Part shown: positions 12,780 through 25,679 of the stretch, piece after piece
Position numbering within the stretch: position 1 is the first letter of the stretch
How the letters are laid out: every line of letters begins with the position of its first letter
Assembly: GCA_030549775.1 (NCBI GenBank)
Contig: CM060177.1
Coordinates: 46,216,244-46,280,243 of the forward strand
DNA: 64,000 nucleotides
Direction of reading: 5' to 3'
DNA from: Tamarix chinensis
Taxonomy: Eukaryota > Streptophyta > Magnoliopsida > Caryophyllales > Tamaricaceae
Notes under the pieces: model-generated
Databases searched by the model: none
What the model was told of the DNA's origin: nothing
The model's input: only the letters and a program-made list of their open reading frames with translations
Position numbers and translations under genes: made by a program

Positions 12780-13964
12780 ATTCAAGAAGCACATAATGGT
12801 GGATTAATGGCACATTTAGGATTTCAAAATACTTTGGACATATTAGTTGATCATTTTTACTAGCCTCATATGAATAAAGATTTGTTAAAATACCGTGTTA
12901 ATTGTGTAGCTTGTAGACAGGCTAAGTCCACATCAAAACCTTTTGGGTTGTATACTCCATTACCTATTCCTAATCTTCCCTGGACTGATGTTTCTTTGGA
13001 TTTTGTTTTGGGATTGCCTAGAACTAATAGGGCTAAAGATTCAATAATGGTTGTAGTAGATAGGTTTAGTAAGATGGACCATTTTGTACCTTGCAATAAA
13101 ACTAATGATGATGTGACTGTAGCTGATTTATTCTTTTCTTATATAGTCAAATTGCATGGAATACCTAAAACAATAGTATATGATAGGGATATTAAATTTC
13201 TGAGTCATTTTTAGAAGGTTCTATGGGGTAAACTGGGAACTAAGCTTTTATTTTCAACTACATGTCACCCTCAAACAGATGGACAAACAGAGGTAGTGAA
13301 TAGAACCTTAGGTAATATGCTGAGAACTGTCCTTAGAAAAAATCTTAAGCAATGGGAAACTGTACTACCACAGGTATCATTTGCTTATAACAGAACATTA
13401 CACTCTACAAGTAAGAAGACACCTTTTGAGATTATGTATGGATTTATTCCCTTAACTCCCCTTGATTTGAGTCCTTTGCCTAATTCTGAGTTGCATAATT
13501 TTGATGCTGAATCTCGTGCTGCAAATATGAAGAAACTATATGAATCTGTAAGTCAACAAATTAATAAGAGGGTTCAACAAATGGCTGAAAATGCTAATAA
13601 AAAGCGAAAGAAAATGATCTTTCAACCAAGAGACTTAGTTTGGGTACACCTTAGGAAAGAACGTTTTCCAACACTTAGAGAGTCAAAATTGAATCCTAGG
13701 GGAGATAGACCTTTTACTGTATTAGAAAGAATTAATGATAATGCTTATAAAATTGATTTGCTTGCTCAATTTGGTAATGTTAGTGATTCTTTTAATGTTT
13801 CTGATCTAAGTCCTTTTGTGGGTATTATTCAGGTTTTAGAGACGAAACCTCACCAAGAAGAGGGGAATGATGTGTGTCTATATAATTTGTACCTAAATAA
13901 TTCTATTAACTGTTATAAATTATATTGCACATATAATTACTTTTCTTATTATGTGGTTAATTAG
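12780..13964 (+). pseudogene. Element B integrase, frame running into 3' LTR (broken)
   Basis: In-frame continuation of pol. The zinc-binding region ([24 protein letters not shown]) carries a TAG near 12861 in place of Trp. The catalytic core follows ([42 protein letters not shown]), with a second TAG at 13212. The C-terminal part (13296-13964) has the PFTVLERINDNAYKIDL module and FNVSDLSPFVG. The frame does not stop at the polypurine tract: it crosses it and ends about 97 bases inside the 3' LTR with a Tyr/Asn-rich tail. Confidence 0.88.
13855..13867 (+). other. Element B polypurine tract
   Basis: AAGAAGAGGGGAA immediately before the 3' LTR TGATGTG. The same tract (AAGAAGAGGGGAG) precedes the 3' LTR of element D. 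Confidence 0.9.
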
Positions 13965-14294
13965 GAAATTAAATCAGAATATGGGAGATGGATCAAGATG
14001 AGTTACTGTGTATAGCTGCTGCTGGTTGCGGTTGATGACAGAAATTTGCTGTATTAAATTGTTGATTATCCCATATGATGCATTCACCAGCATAATTTGG
14101 CTAATGGAAATTAATTTGGCCGTGTAATCCGCCACCCGACCCATATTTACTAGGTTAGAAGGATTGTGGATTACGCAACCTTTAATAACCATGATTAGCT
14201 AACAAAATTTAGCTGATGGGGATTAATTTGTAAATTCATTATTTGGATTAGTGTATATTTGTATTTTTTTCTTTGAAGTTGGGCTGCTTTACTT
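13868..14294 (+). repeat. Element B 3' LTR, truncated
   Basis: Aligns closely with the first 430 or so bases of the 5' LTR (7703-8125), then ends abruptly. The remaining half of the LTR is not found downstream. Confidence 0.88.
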
Positions 14295-14825
14295 TAGTTG
14301 ATCATAACATCTAAATATTTAAAAGGGTGAACAAACTAAGGGGTCATTGGAAAAATCAAAGTTTGAAAACCTACCAATAAGCATATGAAGATTATAAATT
14401 ATGTATGGATCATCCTAGTGGACATAGTCCTAAGGAGATAAAAAAAAAGTTTAAAGACCTACTACTTTGAATATCCTATCCTTAACAATGCACACTCCAT
14501 ATAAAATCCAAAGAAAGTTATAGAGTATAAAATAAGCCCTAATCAGGCACAACCCAACGATAAATAAATATCACAAAAAAGGCGTAATACATCAAATTTT
14601 GTACAAGTAAATGATAGAAGAATGAGATAGTGAATCAATCTAAAATATATATGCACATTATAATAAAAATAATAATGTCAATTATAATAAAATATTATTA
14701 TTTGGAAACTATTTTAATTATCTAACCTAAAATAAATTATAGACAAATTATGGTAATTTTTAATGAATGTTAATTATTTTAATTATTTTATTAATTACCC
14801 ATAAATTGCCAAAAACCTAAAACAC

Positions 14826-15960
14826 CTTACCATCTCTTTTTTCTTTTTTTCTTTTTCTTTTCCCTTTTTTTATTTTCCTTTTTTCCTCTCTTTTCTTTTC
14901 TTTCTTTCTTTTCCTTTTTCCTCCCTTCCTTTTTGTCTAGGCTACGACTCAGTAAGCACGGCGACTCACGCACCCCCGTCTTCTTCACCTTCCCTGATCG
15001 GCCTAAGGGCCCTTCTCTTTTCCTTCTCCCAGCCCCATAGGCGATGACCCAGCAAAGTTGCCCCCTCTTTCCTTTTTCTCTCCCTCTTTTTCCTCCTTTA
15101 CCCTTTCTACCCCATCTCCAACCTCGCGATTGCACAACCTACCCCGCAGCCATTTTCACAGCCTTTTTGGTATGCCCCTACATGCCCCCTCTTTGTCTCT
15201 CTTTTTCCTTTGCCCCTACACCTACTTGTACCATCCTTCCCTACCACCACTAGCCGTTAAAAATCGACCCCCTTATCCTCTTCCTTCCCTTGTCCTTATC
15301 TCCCTCTCATTGCCTATAAAACCTCCCTACACTCTTCTTCTCCTATCTTTTCTACCCCAAAACCCCCTGCCAACCTTCCTCGTCCTATCTTCATATACTA
15401 CCGCCACTAGGATGTGTCGTCACCCCAAATCTACTCCTTTCCTTTTCGTATAACCCCCTACACCCACCAAGCTCCTCACTTTCCCCTTCTTTCCCTTCTT
15501 TTCCTCTCCTTAAGCATGTAAAGTAGGCAGCTCGAGTTGCTTTTGCACCACCTTGCGCCAACAGTGTCGTCTCACACCATTGCCCCCATTGCCCCATTCC
15601 TCTATCCTTGCACCTCCTCTCCTGTACAGGCTCATTTCCTATCCAATAAGTTCTCTCCACCACCCTTTTGTACTCCTTTTGCCCCCTCCTCCTCCCTTCC
15701 TCTCAAATGCATCACCATGAGCACTACCGCCACCTCTGCCGCAAAACTACCACCTCTCCCTCTAGCTACCCCATGCCAGCACCTCCACCACCCAAAGAAA
15801 CCCTGCCCCAATCATTTTTCTAACCCCAAAGGCCATCTCCTTCCATCGTCGTTTCTACCACCAATTAGCCACCGCCGCTGTCGTTGCCATGCTGCTCTCA
15901 CCTCATCTTACCCATCCTAGTCACATTTCTCCCCCTCCTTATTTTTAAGCCTTTTACCTT
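14826..15960 (+). repeat. CT-rich, locally GC-rich block inside the large LTR
   Basis: About 1.1 kb of pyrimidine-rich sequence. Apparent reading frames on both strands are Pro/Ser/Leu-rich or Lys/Glu/Arg-rich low-complexity translations and are not treated as genes. An equivalent block occurs at 37750-38120 in the related LTR, and on the minus strand at about 43690-43980. Confidence 0.7.
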
Positions 15961-17369
15961 ACTAGTTACCATTATTACCATTATCCTTATTGTCACTATT
16001 ATTTTGATTAAGAAAATATGAAAAAAAGAGGAAAAAGGTAGAAAAAGAGTAAATTAGCCTAAATTGGGCGTTCTCATTTCAGGCACTCAACCGCTAATCA
16101 CTAGTGAAGAGGAGTAAGATCTTCTTGCTTCATGACCAGAGCCATTTCAGTAAGGATAGAGTTATAGATATGGCTTGTGCTTATGTGATTTGATTGTAAA
16201 ATAAGTTTATAACTTATATATATATATGTATGTATGTATTTTAAGATTGTTGTGTAGCTTGACTTGCAAGAACCTAAGGTAAGAGCATGTGTGATATTGC
16301 AAGCTTGGTTATATATATGGTTTTAAATCTCTATTATGCGATACTGCATGTCTTGTGAATCATTGAGAAATGGTATATTTAAACTTAGGAGGCTTAGGTA
16401 GGGTTTGGTGACCATGAAAAATTAGAACAAAACAGTGAGGGGCAGTATAAGTAAAATTTTAAGAGGAAAATATTCTAAATATTCCTTGTTAAAAATGTGG
16501 AGTAATAAGAAGGGTAATGATGAAAAGGGGATTAGGGTAAAAAATTTGCATGGGAAGAGTGGACCCTACATAGAGGTAATTCTAACCTGGTAACACCTTG
16601 TTTAGGGATGACTAAGGGAAGGAGATTAGTGGATGAAGGGTTAGGGGTATGATGAGGATGTTGTGGGTAACTAGTGGACATGGGGGAGCTTTTGGTGCGT
16701 GGGAAGACGGAGAAGTGCATGGAGGCAAAATTAGGGTTTTAGGGGCCAGCTCTAAGAATAGGTCATTATCTCTTAAAGGAGTCGAGGGAATTGGGTTGTG
16801 CCCTGGGCTTTAATAAGAGTATACCATATGGAGGATGTGGCTGAATAAAGGGTACAAATGAACAGGGTAGATTAAGGTTTTGAGAGTAACCATTTAGGAT
16901 GTTGTTAGTACATGTGTGAGATGAGGGAGTTGAGATGTAAGAATTTAAAGTAGGGATGAGAAAGGTATCTTGTACTTGATCGTGGGAGATTAGGGATAAA
17001 TAAGAAGTGGAGGAGAGGTTAGAACCACGTAGGATAAATTTAGGGTTTTATAGGGGTATCCCTAAAGGGCTATGTTTATCATAAGTTAGGGAAAAGGGAA
17101 GTGGGCTATGACTCATGAGTAATAGGGTTCTGATGACATGTGTGGGTTGGTGACTAAATTTGGGGACCCAAAGGATCATTAGGAAGTGAGGATGACTCGG
17201 TTTAGGAAATTAGGGTCTCTATGAAGTCAAGGTTTGCCAAGGCGGTAGTAGGTTAGGAGTTTCCTATAGTTGATGTGTGGATGAGAATGCAACACTTGAA
17301 TAATTAAGACACGAATAAGGCACTAATCACTTAAAGTGAAAGATCATTGAGCCAGACCTATGTGTATCA

Positions 17370-17765
17370 TATGTACCAGTCCACCAATTACAAAAGTGGT
17401 TAGGAGCATTTTGTCTTATATTGAATTAGGCTTACCGATCCACTAGTTATAATAGTGGTTAGAAGCATTATACCCTAGATTTTCCAGTTATTGGTCTACT
17501 AGTGAGAATAGTGGAGGTTCTGAGCTCAAATCATAAGACCCTAGGATGATAAGAATCTACGAAAAATACACTAATTACTTATAGTGGAACACCATGTGGC
17601 TCTAGACTATACGTAGGATATTCACCGGTCTACCGGTTATAATAGTGGTTAGAAGCATTCTTCCCTAGGATGTATTACATTTACCGATCCATCGGTCATA
17701 TGTGTTGCCCTGGATTACATAGTGACCGGTTCACAAGTGAAAATAGTGGAGTCCCTAAAATCACT
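17370..17765 (+). repeat. Degenerate array of TATAATAGTGG-type units
   Basis: Two groups of units of the form ACCGRTCYAC.GGTTATAATAGTGGTTAGAAGCATT, separated by a spacer with ACTAATTACTTATAGTGGAACACCATG. The same two-group arrangement, better preserved, is at 40060-40425. Confidence 0.8.
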
Positions 17766-18415
17766 TAGATATAATTCGAGGGATGTTTAAATGCTACACT
17801 AATGGCTTTAAGCCCTAATATGGGCAAATGATCTATCATAATCTGTGGTGAGCATTATATCTGTATCATGTATTGTTATGCTCTCAATTAACTATATTAT
17901 TATTCTTGCTTAGTAAGTAGCATATTGATCATCTCTTTTACTGGTGCCGATCATTCCCACGAGCAATGGCCCCTCCTAAGTCCATGCAGATAAGTGGTGA
18001 TGCTACAAAGGACTTTGCTATATATGATCACTTGGTCAGGGAAGAATGATGCCATGGTATTTAGGAGTTGGGGCCGAAGAGAGTGCATTCTGGACTTGTT
18101 TTCCTAATAGTATCAACTCATGTTTTCTTTAGTAGAACTATGTTATGAATTTCCAATACTTCCCTGTATTGACATTTATCTCTCTTATGTTATATGTTCT
18201 TATTATTTTCTTATATCAACATTTAAATCTTCTATGTTACAAAATATTTCTTGTTGTGGAATTTTGGTTGAGTTTATTCTCTTAGCTTTGTGCTTGGTAT
18301 GAGGCTAACAGAGGGCTAGACTTACACTCATCACAATGGTAACACCCTTTCTTATGGTGTATGATTTTTTGAGATAAAATAAACATTTTCAACTGTAATT
18401 TTTGGGGGTGTTACA

Positions 18416-19150
18416 AAAGGTTATTTCTAATCCCCAACTTTAGGAGGCTAATGTGAAAGGCCTAAAGCCCACTTGTTCCACTTAAAGTATTAATTTCTTA
18501 TTAAGATGATCATATAATGCACATAAGAAACTATTCTTCATTAACTCTCTTTCTTTTATTATCCACTTTATAAACATATAAAATTTTTAAAAGATTAGCC
18601 CTCTAAAAAGGTAACTTTTTGAAAATAGAAAGGTCAAACTAGAATAACCAACTTTCCTAATCTAACTCAAATATTTAACCAAAATCTCAAAACCACATGT
18701 ATACTAAAAGATCATACTCAGTTAACCTTGGTCAAACATTAATATTTAGTGTCAACATGACCATTAAAGCTCAAGCATTGGTTAAAACCAACATAACAAG
18801 CCAAATATTCTATTTAGCAAGTTATACTAATTTTTTTTTAATTCGACCTATCTTTATTATAACCCTTTTATTTTGATTACATTAATACAAATGAAAAACC
18901 AAAATTTTTTTATTATAAAAACTAGGCTTCTAGGGATTTAATTTGATATATTATATGTTGATTAAGCTCTCATAATTGAATTCAATTTGATTTTCTAAAA
19001 TTGTAAAAATTGCAGCTAAATCGAAACTACCGTGAGTTAAAAATAAAATAATATTGTCTTGTGCTAATCGTACTATGCATGAACTATAGTATAAAATTAT
19101 TTAATGATAAAAAAAATACCTGCACTTCATAAACATCATATTCCACACAC

Positions 19151-19187
<37 letters not shown>

Positions 19188-20859
19188 TAATAATAATAAT
19201 AATAGTAATAATAATAATAATACCAATGTTAAAACCCTTATATATATAATTCAAGGTCTTCAAGCAAAAAGAATGATCATAAGAAACCAAAATAACTTAA
19301 AAAGTTGATAATATTGAGAGGAGAATTATTTCTTAAACTCAAATGGAAAAATAAAGTTTAGATCTTGAATGTATAATCTTAGAGATGGTTGAAGATTTTA
19401 ATCGATCAATTGAAGGAATTGATGAATTGATTGAAGTTGTGGAGAACATAACCAGGAGATATAGAACATAAGCCACAACACAAGAGGATAAATAAAGAGG
19501 TGGTTTTGGAAAAGGGTTAAGTATGGGCTTTTAGGAGAGAAAGGTAACAAAATCACACAAGTAAGATATCATTGATATTTATTGCTATATTTCACTAAGT
19601 TTTGTATAGATCTTGGAAAAAATCAAAAGATAAAAGTTGTATACATTGAAGTTATATTTCCAAATCAAAAGGAGTTGTTCAATTTAGATATCAGACTAAA
19701 TTATTATGGCCAAATTATTGAATGATGATTTTTTTTATCTACGAATTTAGAGTAATGAGAAAAAGAAAGATTAGTCATATAATATCATATAAGATAATTA
19801 GCATATGCTAGTTGTAAATACTAAGGAATAATAAAAAAGATAAAATTTTATTATATACAACCAAAAAATGTGTCTTTATCTAAAATACCTTAACTAACTA
19901 TAAAAATAACATGAGATTGGATCATATGAGTATGAAAATAAACATCCAAATAAATAAATTAATCTCACTAACTAACTAATTGATGTAAATTACTTTAAAT
20001 AAAAATACTATTTCACACCCCATGTTACTCAAAATGTAGAAATCTTATTCTTTTAATTACTTAATTTTTTCCAAAATTTATTTGTTTAAGAAATTTCCAT
20101 ATTGACATTTTAGTATTCTATGCCAAATAAAAAATATTTTTAAATTGTAGAAAAATTAAAACCACTAAAATAAAAATCTTTCAAATGCTTTCAATACATG
20201 TTTCACACACAAATAAATATTTTCTAAAAAATAATAACTTTCAAGTTACAAAAATTATTCTAAAAATAATAGTTTTCTTAAACCTTCTAAAAATAAAAAT
20301 AGATTTTCTCCTTAACATTGAAATGGATAAAATAATATAAATATGATACAATTTTAATTTCAAATATAAGGTATTACATCATCATAAAAAATTAAAATAA
20401 TGATCACCAAAAGAGAAAATAAAAAAATTTTAAATTAGAGGGTATTGTTGTTAGTTTTTAGTTGTAATATTTCTAGAAATGAGGGTATGATAGGCTAATC
20501 CATGTATGGAAAATTTTACGTCGTGAGATGCTCCATTCTAGTATGACAAGTTTGGGCAAAACAATAATCATCCATGTTTCTTATTCGATTAATAAATTAT
20601 TCAGATCTAATATGAGCCCTCAAAACTTCATGATCCTAAATAACAAAACAGACAAATATAATGAATGTATATATTTAACAAAGGAAATAAGAAATAAAGT
20701 TATCATTTTTAGACCTTAAAAATCCAAAGCATATATCTAAGATAATGTGGCCACCAAAGCTTGGGATTAAACTAGGCCCCTTGGACATCTAAAACACGGT
20801 CCAACCAAGTACCAACTATCCTTTTGGTATAGGCCTAATTCATATTCTTATATCATCAT
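18416..20859. other. Intergenic AT-rich stretch
   Basis: No coding frame supported. It contains the AAT-type microsatellite described separately. The last bases (20855-20859, ATCAT) are the left target duplication of element C. Confidence 0.6.
19149..19222. repeat. (ATA/ATG)n trinucleotide microsatellite
   Basis: About 24 AAT-type units with a few interruptions (ATG, AGT). A minus-strand poly-Ile frame over it is an artefact. Confidence 0.95.
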
Positions 20860-21332
20860 TAATGCAAAAGCATCCATAGATGATCCTCAAGATGATAATA
20901 ATTTGGCATACTTGATCATGGAACCGATCACATTATGTGTCTTTGATAATAACACTTTAACTAACTTTGATTATATTACTTTAAGTCATTCTTGCAGGTA
21001 TGTAATATATTTGTAAGATGAAGATCAATCTATTTAAAAAGTCAATATACTTAAAATTTTCCCATGTTATAAGTTGTTACGAGGGAAGCTATTGTGCATG
21101 AAAGTCAAGTCAAGAAAACCTAGTTAATCTTTCAAGTCAACATCATTATTTCAATTAGAATTCTTGTTAGCTATTTTCATGTACTACTTATCTTACTTTA
21201 TTTATAATAGTCTTTGTTTAGTCATGTATTATATAGGTTATAAATACATTATTAATATTATTTTATGTGCTAGTTAGCCATTTGTGTGTCATGTGGCTAA
21301 ATTAGTGTGCTAGTTAGCAATGTTCTATACCC

Positions 21333-21385
<53 letters not shown>

Positions 21386-21692
21386 TGTTAACACATGATA
21401 GAATATTGATGGTTGAGATATTAAAATCAAATACAAGTAATTCACTTAGTTAACTCTCTCTTTGTGATTGAATAATCCTTTCTAAGCCTACTTGGAGTAT
21501 TCTTAGATAGGAAACATTCAAATTTGAATTCTTTGAGTTCTTGTTGAGTTCTTGGAGCTCTTTGAGTTCTTGTTGAATTCTTTGTAAATTATTGCTTGAA
21601 TATATCAAATTCTTCTTCCAAATTGGACAGCCACTTATCCTACTTCATCTACAATCACACTAATCTTCATCTACCCTTGAAGATTTGTGTCA
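20860..21692 (+). repeat. Element C 5' LTR
   Basis: 833 bp. The start is inferred by alignment with 26919 (TGATATAAGAACATCC; here TAATGCAAAAGCATCC) and the end is GATTTGTGTCA before the primer site. It contains a GT microsatellite at 21338-21388. Confidence 0.87.
21338..21388. repeat. (GT)n microsatellite inside the LTR
   Basis: About 25 GT units with one AT interruption. It is absent from the 3' LTR, where the site reads TATATATATACATGTGTC. Confidence 0.95.
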
Positions 21693-21696
21693 TTTT

Positions 21697-21709
21697 TTAT
21701 ATCAAAGCC
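21697..21709 (+). other. Element C primer-binding site (degenerate)
   Basis: TTATATCAAAGCC follows the LTR end by a few T residues. It corresponds to TTGGTATCAGAGCC with several substitutions. Confidence 0.65.
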
Positions 21710-22540
21710 TTGGTTGGCTTTGTTCTAATTTAAAACATTTCCCTTCTTTCTTCTTCTTTCATTATAATTATTTCTATTCTCCTCCTCCTCCTCCTCTTCT
21801 TTTGCTTCTTCTAAGTCAAGTAGTGTATCTTCATCCAAACTATAACACATCTTCAACTTGATATTCAAATCTTTAACTAGTTTACCATATCTTCAACATC
21901 GAAGGTTGAATATTGTCTACACTTCATCCATACCTTTGAATCTTAGAGTTAAGTGAACGATTATTATCCTCCTTATTTTCTTCTTCTATTCTCCTTAATA
22001 CTCCTCGATAATCCTTGAATGTTTGTGGTGCTTGAGAGTCATTAGGTGAGGAATCTTCTACTCTGCTATACTAGTTATTCTACCTCTTTAAATATCTTCT
22101 TTCTTTCATTGTTTAGTATTGAATAACCATTTCAAGTTTAGCCATAGTTTTGGTAGATTGGATTCTTTCATTAGCAACACAATTTCATCCAGCATAGACG
22201 AGTGTCCTATAGATATTCAACTTTAATTATTGTTTTTACCATTTGATCACAAGTAGAGAAGAATCTATCTTTACTTGTATTCAAATATCCACCAACAAAT
22301 ACATTGATTCTTTGTGTTCTCTCCTTCTAGCAAGAAGCATTCTTATTCACCACCTAGATTATCTTGAAGATTATCGATCATACTTGATAATACATTCCAG
22401 TATTTATCTTACATATACATCATCTTTAGAGTTCAATAATCCTTCAAGAATATTTCCATAATTTCAAAAGATATCAAGATGTAATTTCTAGCAAGTGCTT
22501 GGGGGTTGTGTTGAGTTCAAATTGAAGTAATAATTCAAGC

Positions 22541-23640
22541 ATGGGTGAAGAAGTATCAATGAATACAATGAATGATACTCTTCAACAACTTACAACAAGT
22601 ATACGTGCAACAAATGCACAATTGCATAAACTCCCTTCCATTCAAAGCCAACTACAAAGGTTAGAATTAAGGGTATTCGACCAAGAGACTCTTCAACACA
22701 TTCACAACACAATGGATGATAGAAAATGATTGGGTAGAGGGTATGATTAGGAGGGCAGTCCAAGCCCAAGGTATCCATATTAATGCTTGAATGGATTATG
22801 AAGAGAGAGCACGGTAAAATAGTTTAAATGACCTTAGCCACAAATGAAGAGGCTATGTGAATCATCAATCAAGGTACAACAATTTTGAAGATAAAGTTAT
22901 AAATCTCAACTATCCTAATTTTTATGGTGAATTAGATGTTGAGTTATTTTTTGAATGGTTGCATGAAATTGAAACAATATTTGAGGTTAGAGAGTATGAT
23001 GATGGAAAATTCTAAATTGGCAACTCTCAAATTAAAAAATTATGCTAGATTTTGGTATGATAATTTTAAAAGAACACGTGATAGGTAAGATAAAAGTAAA
23101 ATCTAGTCTTGGTAAAACTTAAAGAAACACCTCAAAAAAAATTTATACCTAAAGATTATGAGCAAGAGACGCATATCAAATTGACTACTCTTAGGAAATG
23201 ACTTTTTAGTGTAGAGGAATACACTAGAAAATTTGAAAGGCTATCACTCTTATGTGATATGTAAGAAAGAAAAGAAAAAAAGTGTACCAGATACTTAGGT
23301 GGAATTAACAACTTGATTAGGAAATTTTTTGAATTGTATGCCTATGATTCTCTTGATGATTTGACTAAGTTATCCTTAAAGTGTGAATGACAAACTAACT
23401 CTAACAAAGCCTATCATAAGACAATGGCTTCAACTTCTAAATCCAAAAGAAAAAAAATTCTAATGCATCTACATCAAAATTTAGGACACATAATTATTCA
23501 ACTAATGATAAAAAAAAATTATTCCTAACCAAGATGATAAAGATCAAACTAATGTTAGTGAAATTTCCACTAAGTAATGTTTCAAATGTAAAGGATATGG
23601 TCATTTTGCTAAGGAATGTCCTAATCCAAGAGTTTTGACC
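22541..23640 (+). pseudogene. Element C gag (broken)
   Basis: The ATG at 22541 begins MGEEVSMNTMNDTLQQL, with a Gln-rich helical region. Capsid-like sequence with stops follows. A zinc knuckle CFKCKGYGHFAKECPNPR (CX2CX4HX4C) lies at about 23580-23634 behind a TAA. Confidence 0.8.
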
Positions 23641-23814
23641 TTGAGTGAAATTGAAAACATGGAACCATGTATTGATGATGGCCTAGAAACTAAATCTAAT
23701 GATAATGTCTTTAGTATATATAAAGAGGTTGGAAATCCTTGTTTTGTAATTTAAAGGGAATTTCAAATACATCTTAATGATCAATCTATACAAAGGGAAA
23801 TTTAAAAAAAAAAT

Positions 23815-24170
23815 AAGTGTAGAATTGGTAATAAAATTTATAAGGTCATAATCGATAGTGGATCATGCACTAATGTTGATAATGAAAAAATGGTGAAACA
23901 ACTAGGAATGGTGACTAATATCCATCCTAAACCATATTCCTTACAATGGATTATGAGGGGACAAAGAAGCTAAAGTGACCAAAAACACTCATTTATTTTT
24001 ACATTAGTGATTATCATAATGAGGTATTATGTGATGTTTTTCCTATAGATTCTTATGGTATTTTATTAGGAATACTATGGAAATATGATTGAAATGCAAC
24101 TCATGATGGTGTAACTAATAAATATTTGGTACTTAAAGATAAAAAGAAATATAAGTTGAAACCATCCTAA
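23815..24170 (+). pseudogene. Element C protease (broken)
   Basis: IIDSGSCTNVDNEKMVKQLGM and HPKPYSLQWI mark the aspartic protease, equivalent to those of A, B and D. The frame is lost within 50 codons. Confidence 0.75.
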
Positions 24171-24379
24171 TGTGATTATGTACAATTATCCAAGGTTAAA
24201 CAGAGATTATTTTTATATGAACAAGAAATGATTAATTACATTGAGGAGGGTTTTTTTTTATGCCTTAGTAGCTAAATCATCTTAGTTTGGGGAGAAAAGG
24301 TTTAACAATTTAAATCTTACTAGTTTTCTTGATGAATATAGTGATGTATTTTTAGATGATTTATCTCTTAGACTGCTAC

Positions 24380-25640
24380 CTATTATGGGTATAGAGTGTG
24401 TTATCGGTTTATCTTCTGGAACACCTTTACCTAATAGACTGGCATATAGATGTAATCTAGAAGAAGCCAATAAATTATAAAGGCAAATTCAAGAGCTAGT
24501 AAAAAAAGGGTTTCATGAGAGAGAGCATGAGTTCTTGTTGTGTACTTGCCTTACTAGCTTCTAAAAAGGATGAAATGCGGTGTATGTGCATAGATTCGAG
24601 ATTAGTGAATAATATAACTATCAAATATTATTTTCCTATGCCTAAACTAGATGACATTATTGATTAGCTATGTAGTGCAAGGTATTCTAAAAAATAGACT
24701 TAAGAAGTGGTTAACATCAAATGAGGATTAGGGAATGAGACGAATGGAAAATAACATTTAAAACTAAATATGGTCTCTATGAATATATTGTTATGCGTTT
24801 TGAGTTGTTACATGCACCTAGTTCTTTTATGAGACTAATAAATGAAATTATGCATCATTTCCTATGACTTCATTGTATTTTATTTAGATGATATACTTGT
24901 ATATAGTAAAAATGAACATTATTATCATCTACATTTAAGGAACTGATTTGGTAAACTATGGGAAACTAAACTATAAGGAAAATTAGAAAAGTGTGAATTT
25001 ATGCTTTTGAGTATAGTTTTTCTTAGTTATATTACTAGTGATGAGGGTATTAAAGTTGATCCCATAAAAATCTAGGCTATTCAAGAGTGACCTATTCTTA
25101 AAGATACACATCAAGTAAGAAGTTTTCATGATTTAGCTAGTTTTTATAGGAGATTTATTAAAGATTTTATTCTATATCTGCACCTATTACTCAACTCATG
25201 AAAAAGGGAGACTTTTTTTGGGGAAACAAGCCATTAAAGTTTTTGATACTCTCAAGGATAAATTGTGCAACACTCCTATATTATCTATTTCTAATTTTAA
25301 CCTAATCTTTGAAGTAACTTGTAATATGAGTAGGGTACGTATCGGGGGAATTTTTTCTCAATAAAATAGACATACAACATACTTTAGTGAAAAACTAAAT
25401 GGTTCTAGATTAATAAATTATACATATGATAAGGAATTCTTTTCCATCATATGAAGTTCAGAGACATGGAGTCATTATTTGAGGCCTAAACCCAATGTAT
25501 TACATTCTAATCATGAAAGTTGAAAATTTTACATGGTAAAAATAAAATAAGTTTTATACATGCAAGTTGGTAAACTTCTTACAATCCTATGTGTTCTCCG
25601 TTAAATACTTGGATGGGAAATAAAATATAGTGGTTGCTGC
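24380..25640 (+). pseudogene. Element C reverse transcriptase and RNase H (broken)
   Basis: Recognisable pieces in shifting frames: NRLAYRCNLEEANKL (about 24435), VPKKD-like and CIDSR segments (about 24560-24600), the catalytic FYLDDILVYSK (about 24880), VRSFH.LASFYRRFI (about 25115-25155), and RNase H pieces including TYDKEF, ETWSHYLRPKPNVLHSNHES (about 25420-25525). Unlike element A, the reverse transcriptase core is retained. Confidence 0.8.
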
Positions 25641-25679
25641 TTTTTCTAGAAGATCTATCTTAATTGTTATGTTGGATGC

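Larger units (their letters stand above)
7703..14294 (+). mobile_element. Ty3/gypsy LTR retrotransposon, element B (3' LTR truncated)
   Basis: A gypsy element with 5' LTR, Met-type primer site, gag with zinc knuckle, protease, reverse transcriptase, RNase H, integrase, polypurine tract and the first 427 bases of a 3' LTR. The 3' LTR stops at about 14294 (shared sequence GGGCTGCTTTACT, then divergence), so no target duplication can be checked. It is the same family as element D: gag and pol align throughout. Several nonsense changes and at least two indels relative to D show it is dead. Confidence 0.9.
14295..18415 (+). mobile_element. Large LTR fragment of a TGTAACACCC-type retrotransposon (Del/Tekay-like), 5' truncated
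   Basis: The 3' end TTTTTGGGGGTGTTACA (to 18415) matches the end of the 4.3-kb LTR at 36857-41194. The internal order also matches: AT-rich start, CT-rich block, an AGGTAAG site, then an array with TATAATAGTGG. It lacks the 5' end, and by comparison roughly the first 350-400 bases are missing. No gag or pol is present. Assignment to Del/Tekay is inference from LTR size, ends and layout. Confidence 0.65.

Noticed and set aside
14827..15920. Several 70-130-codon frames on both strands
   Set aside because: Low-complexity translations of a CT-rich LTR block; no domain or start context.
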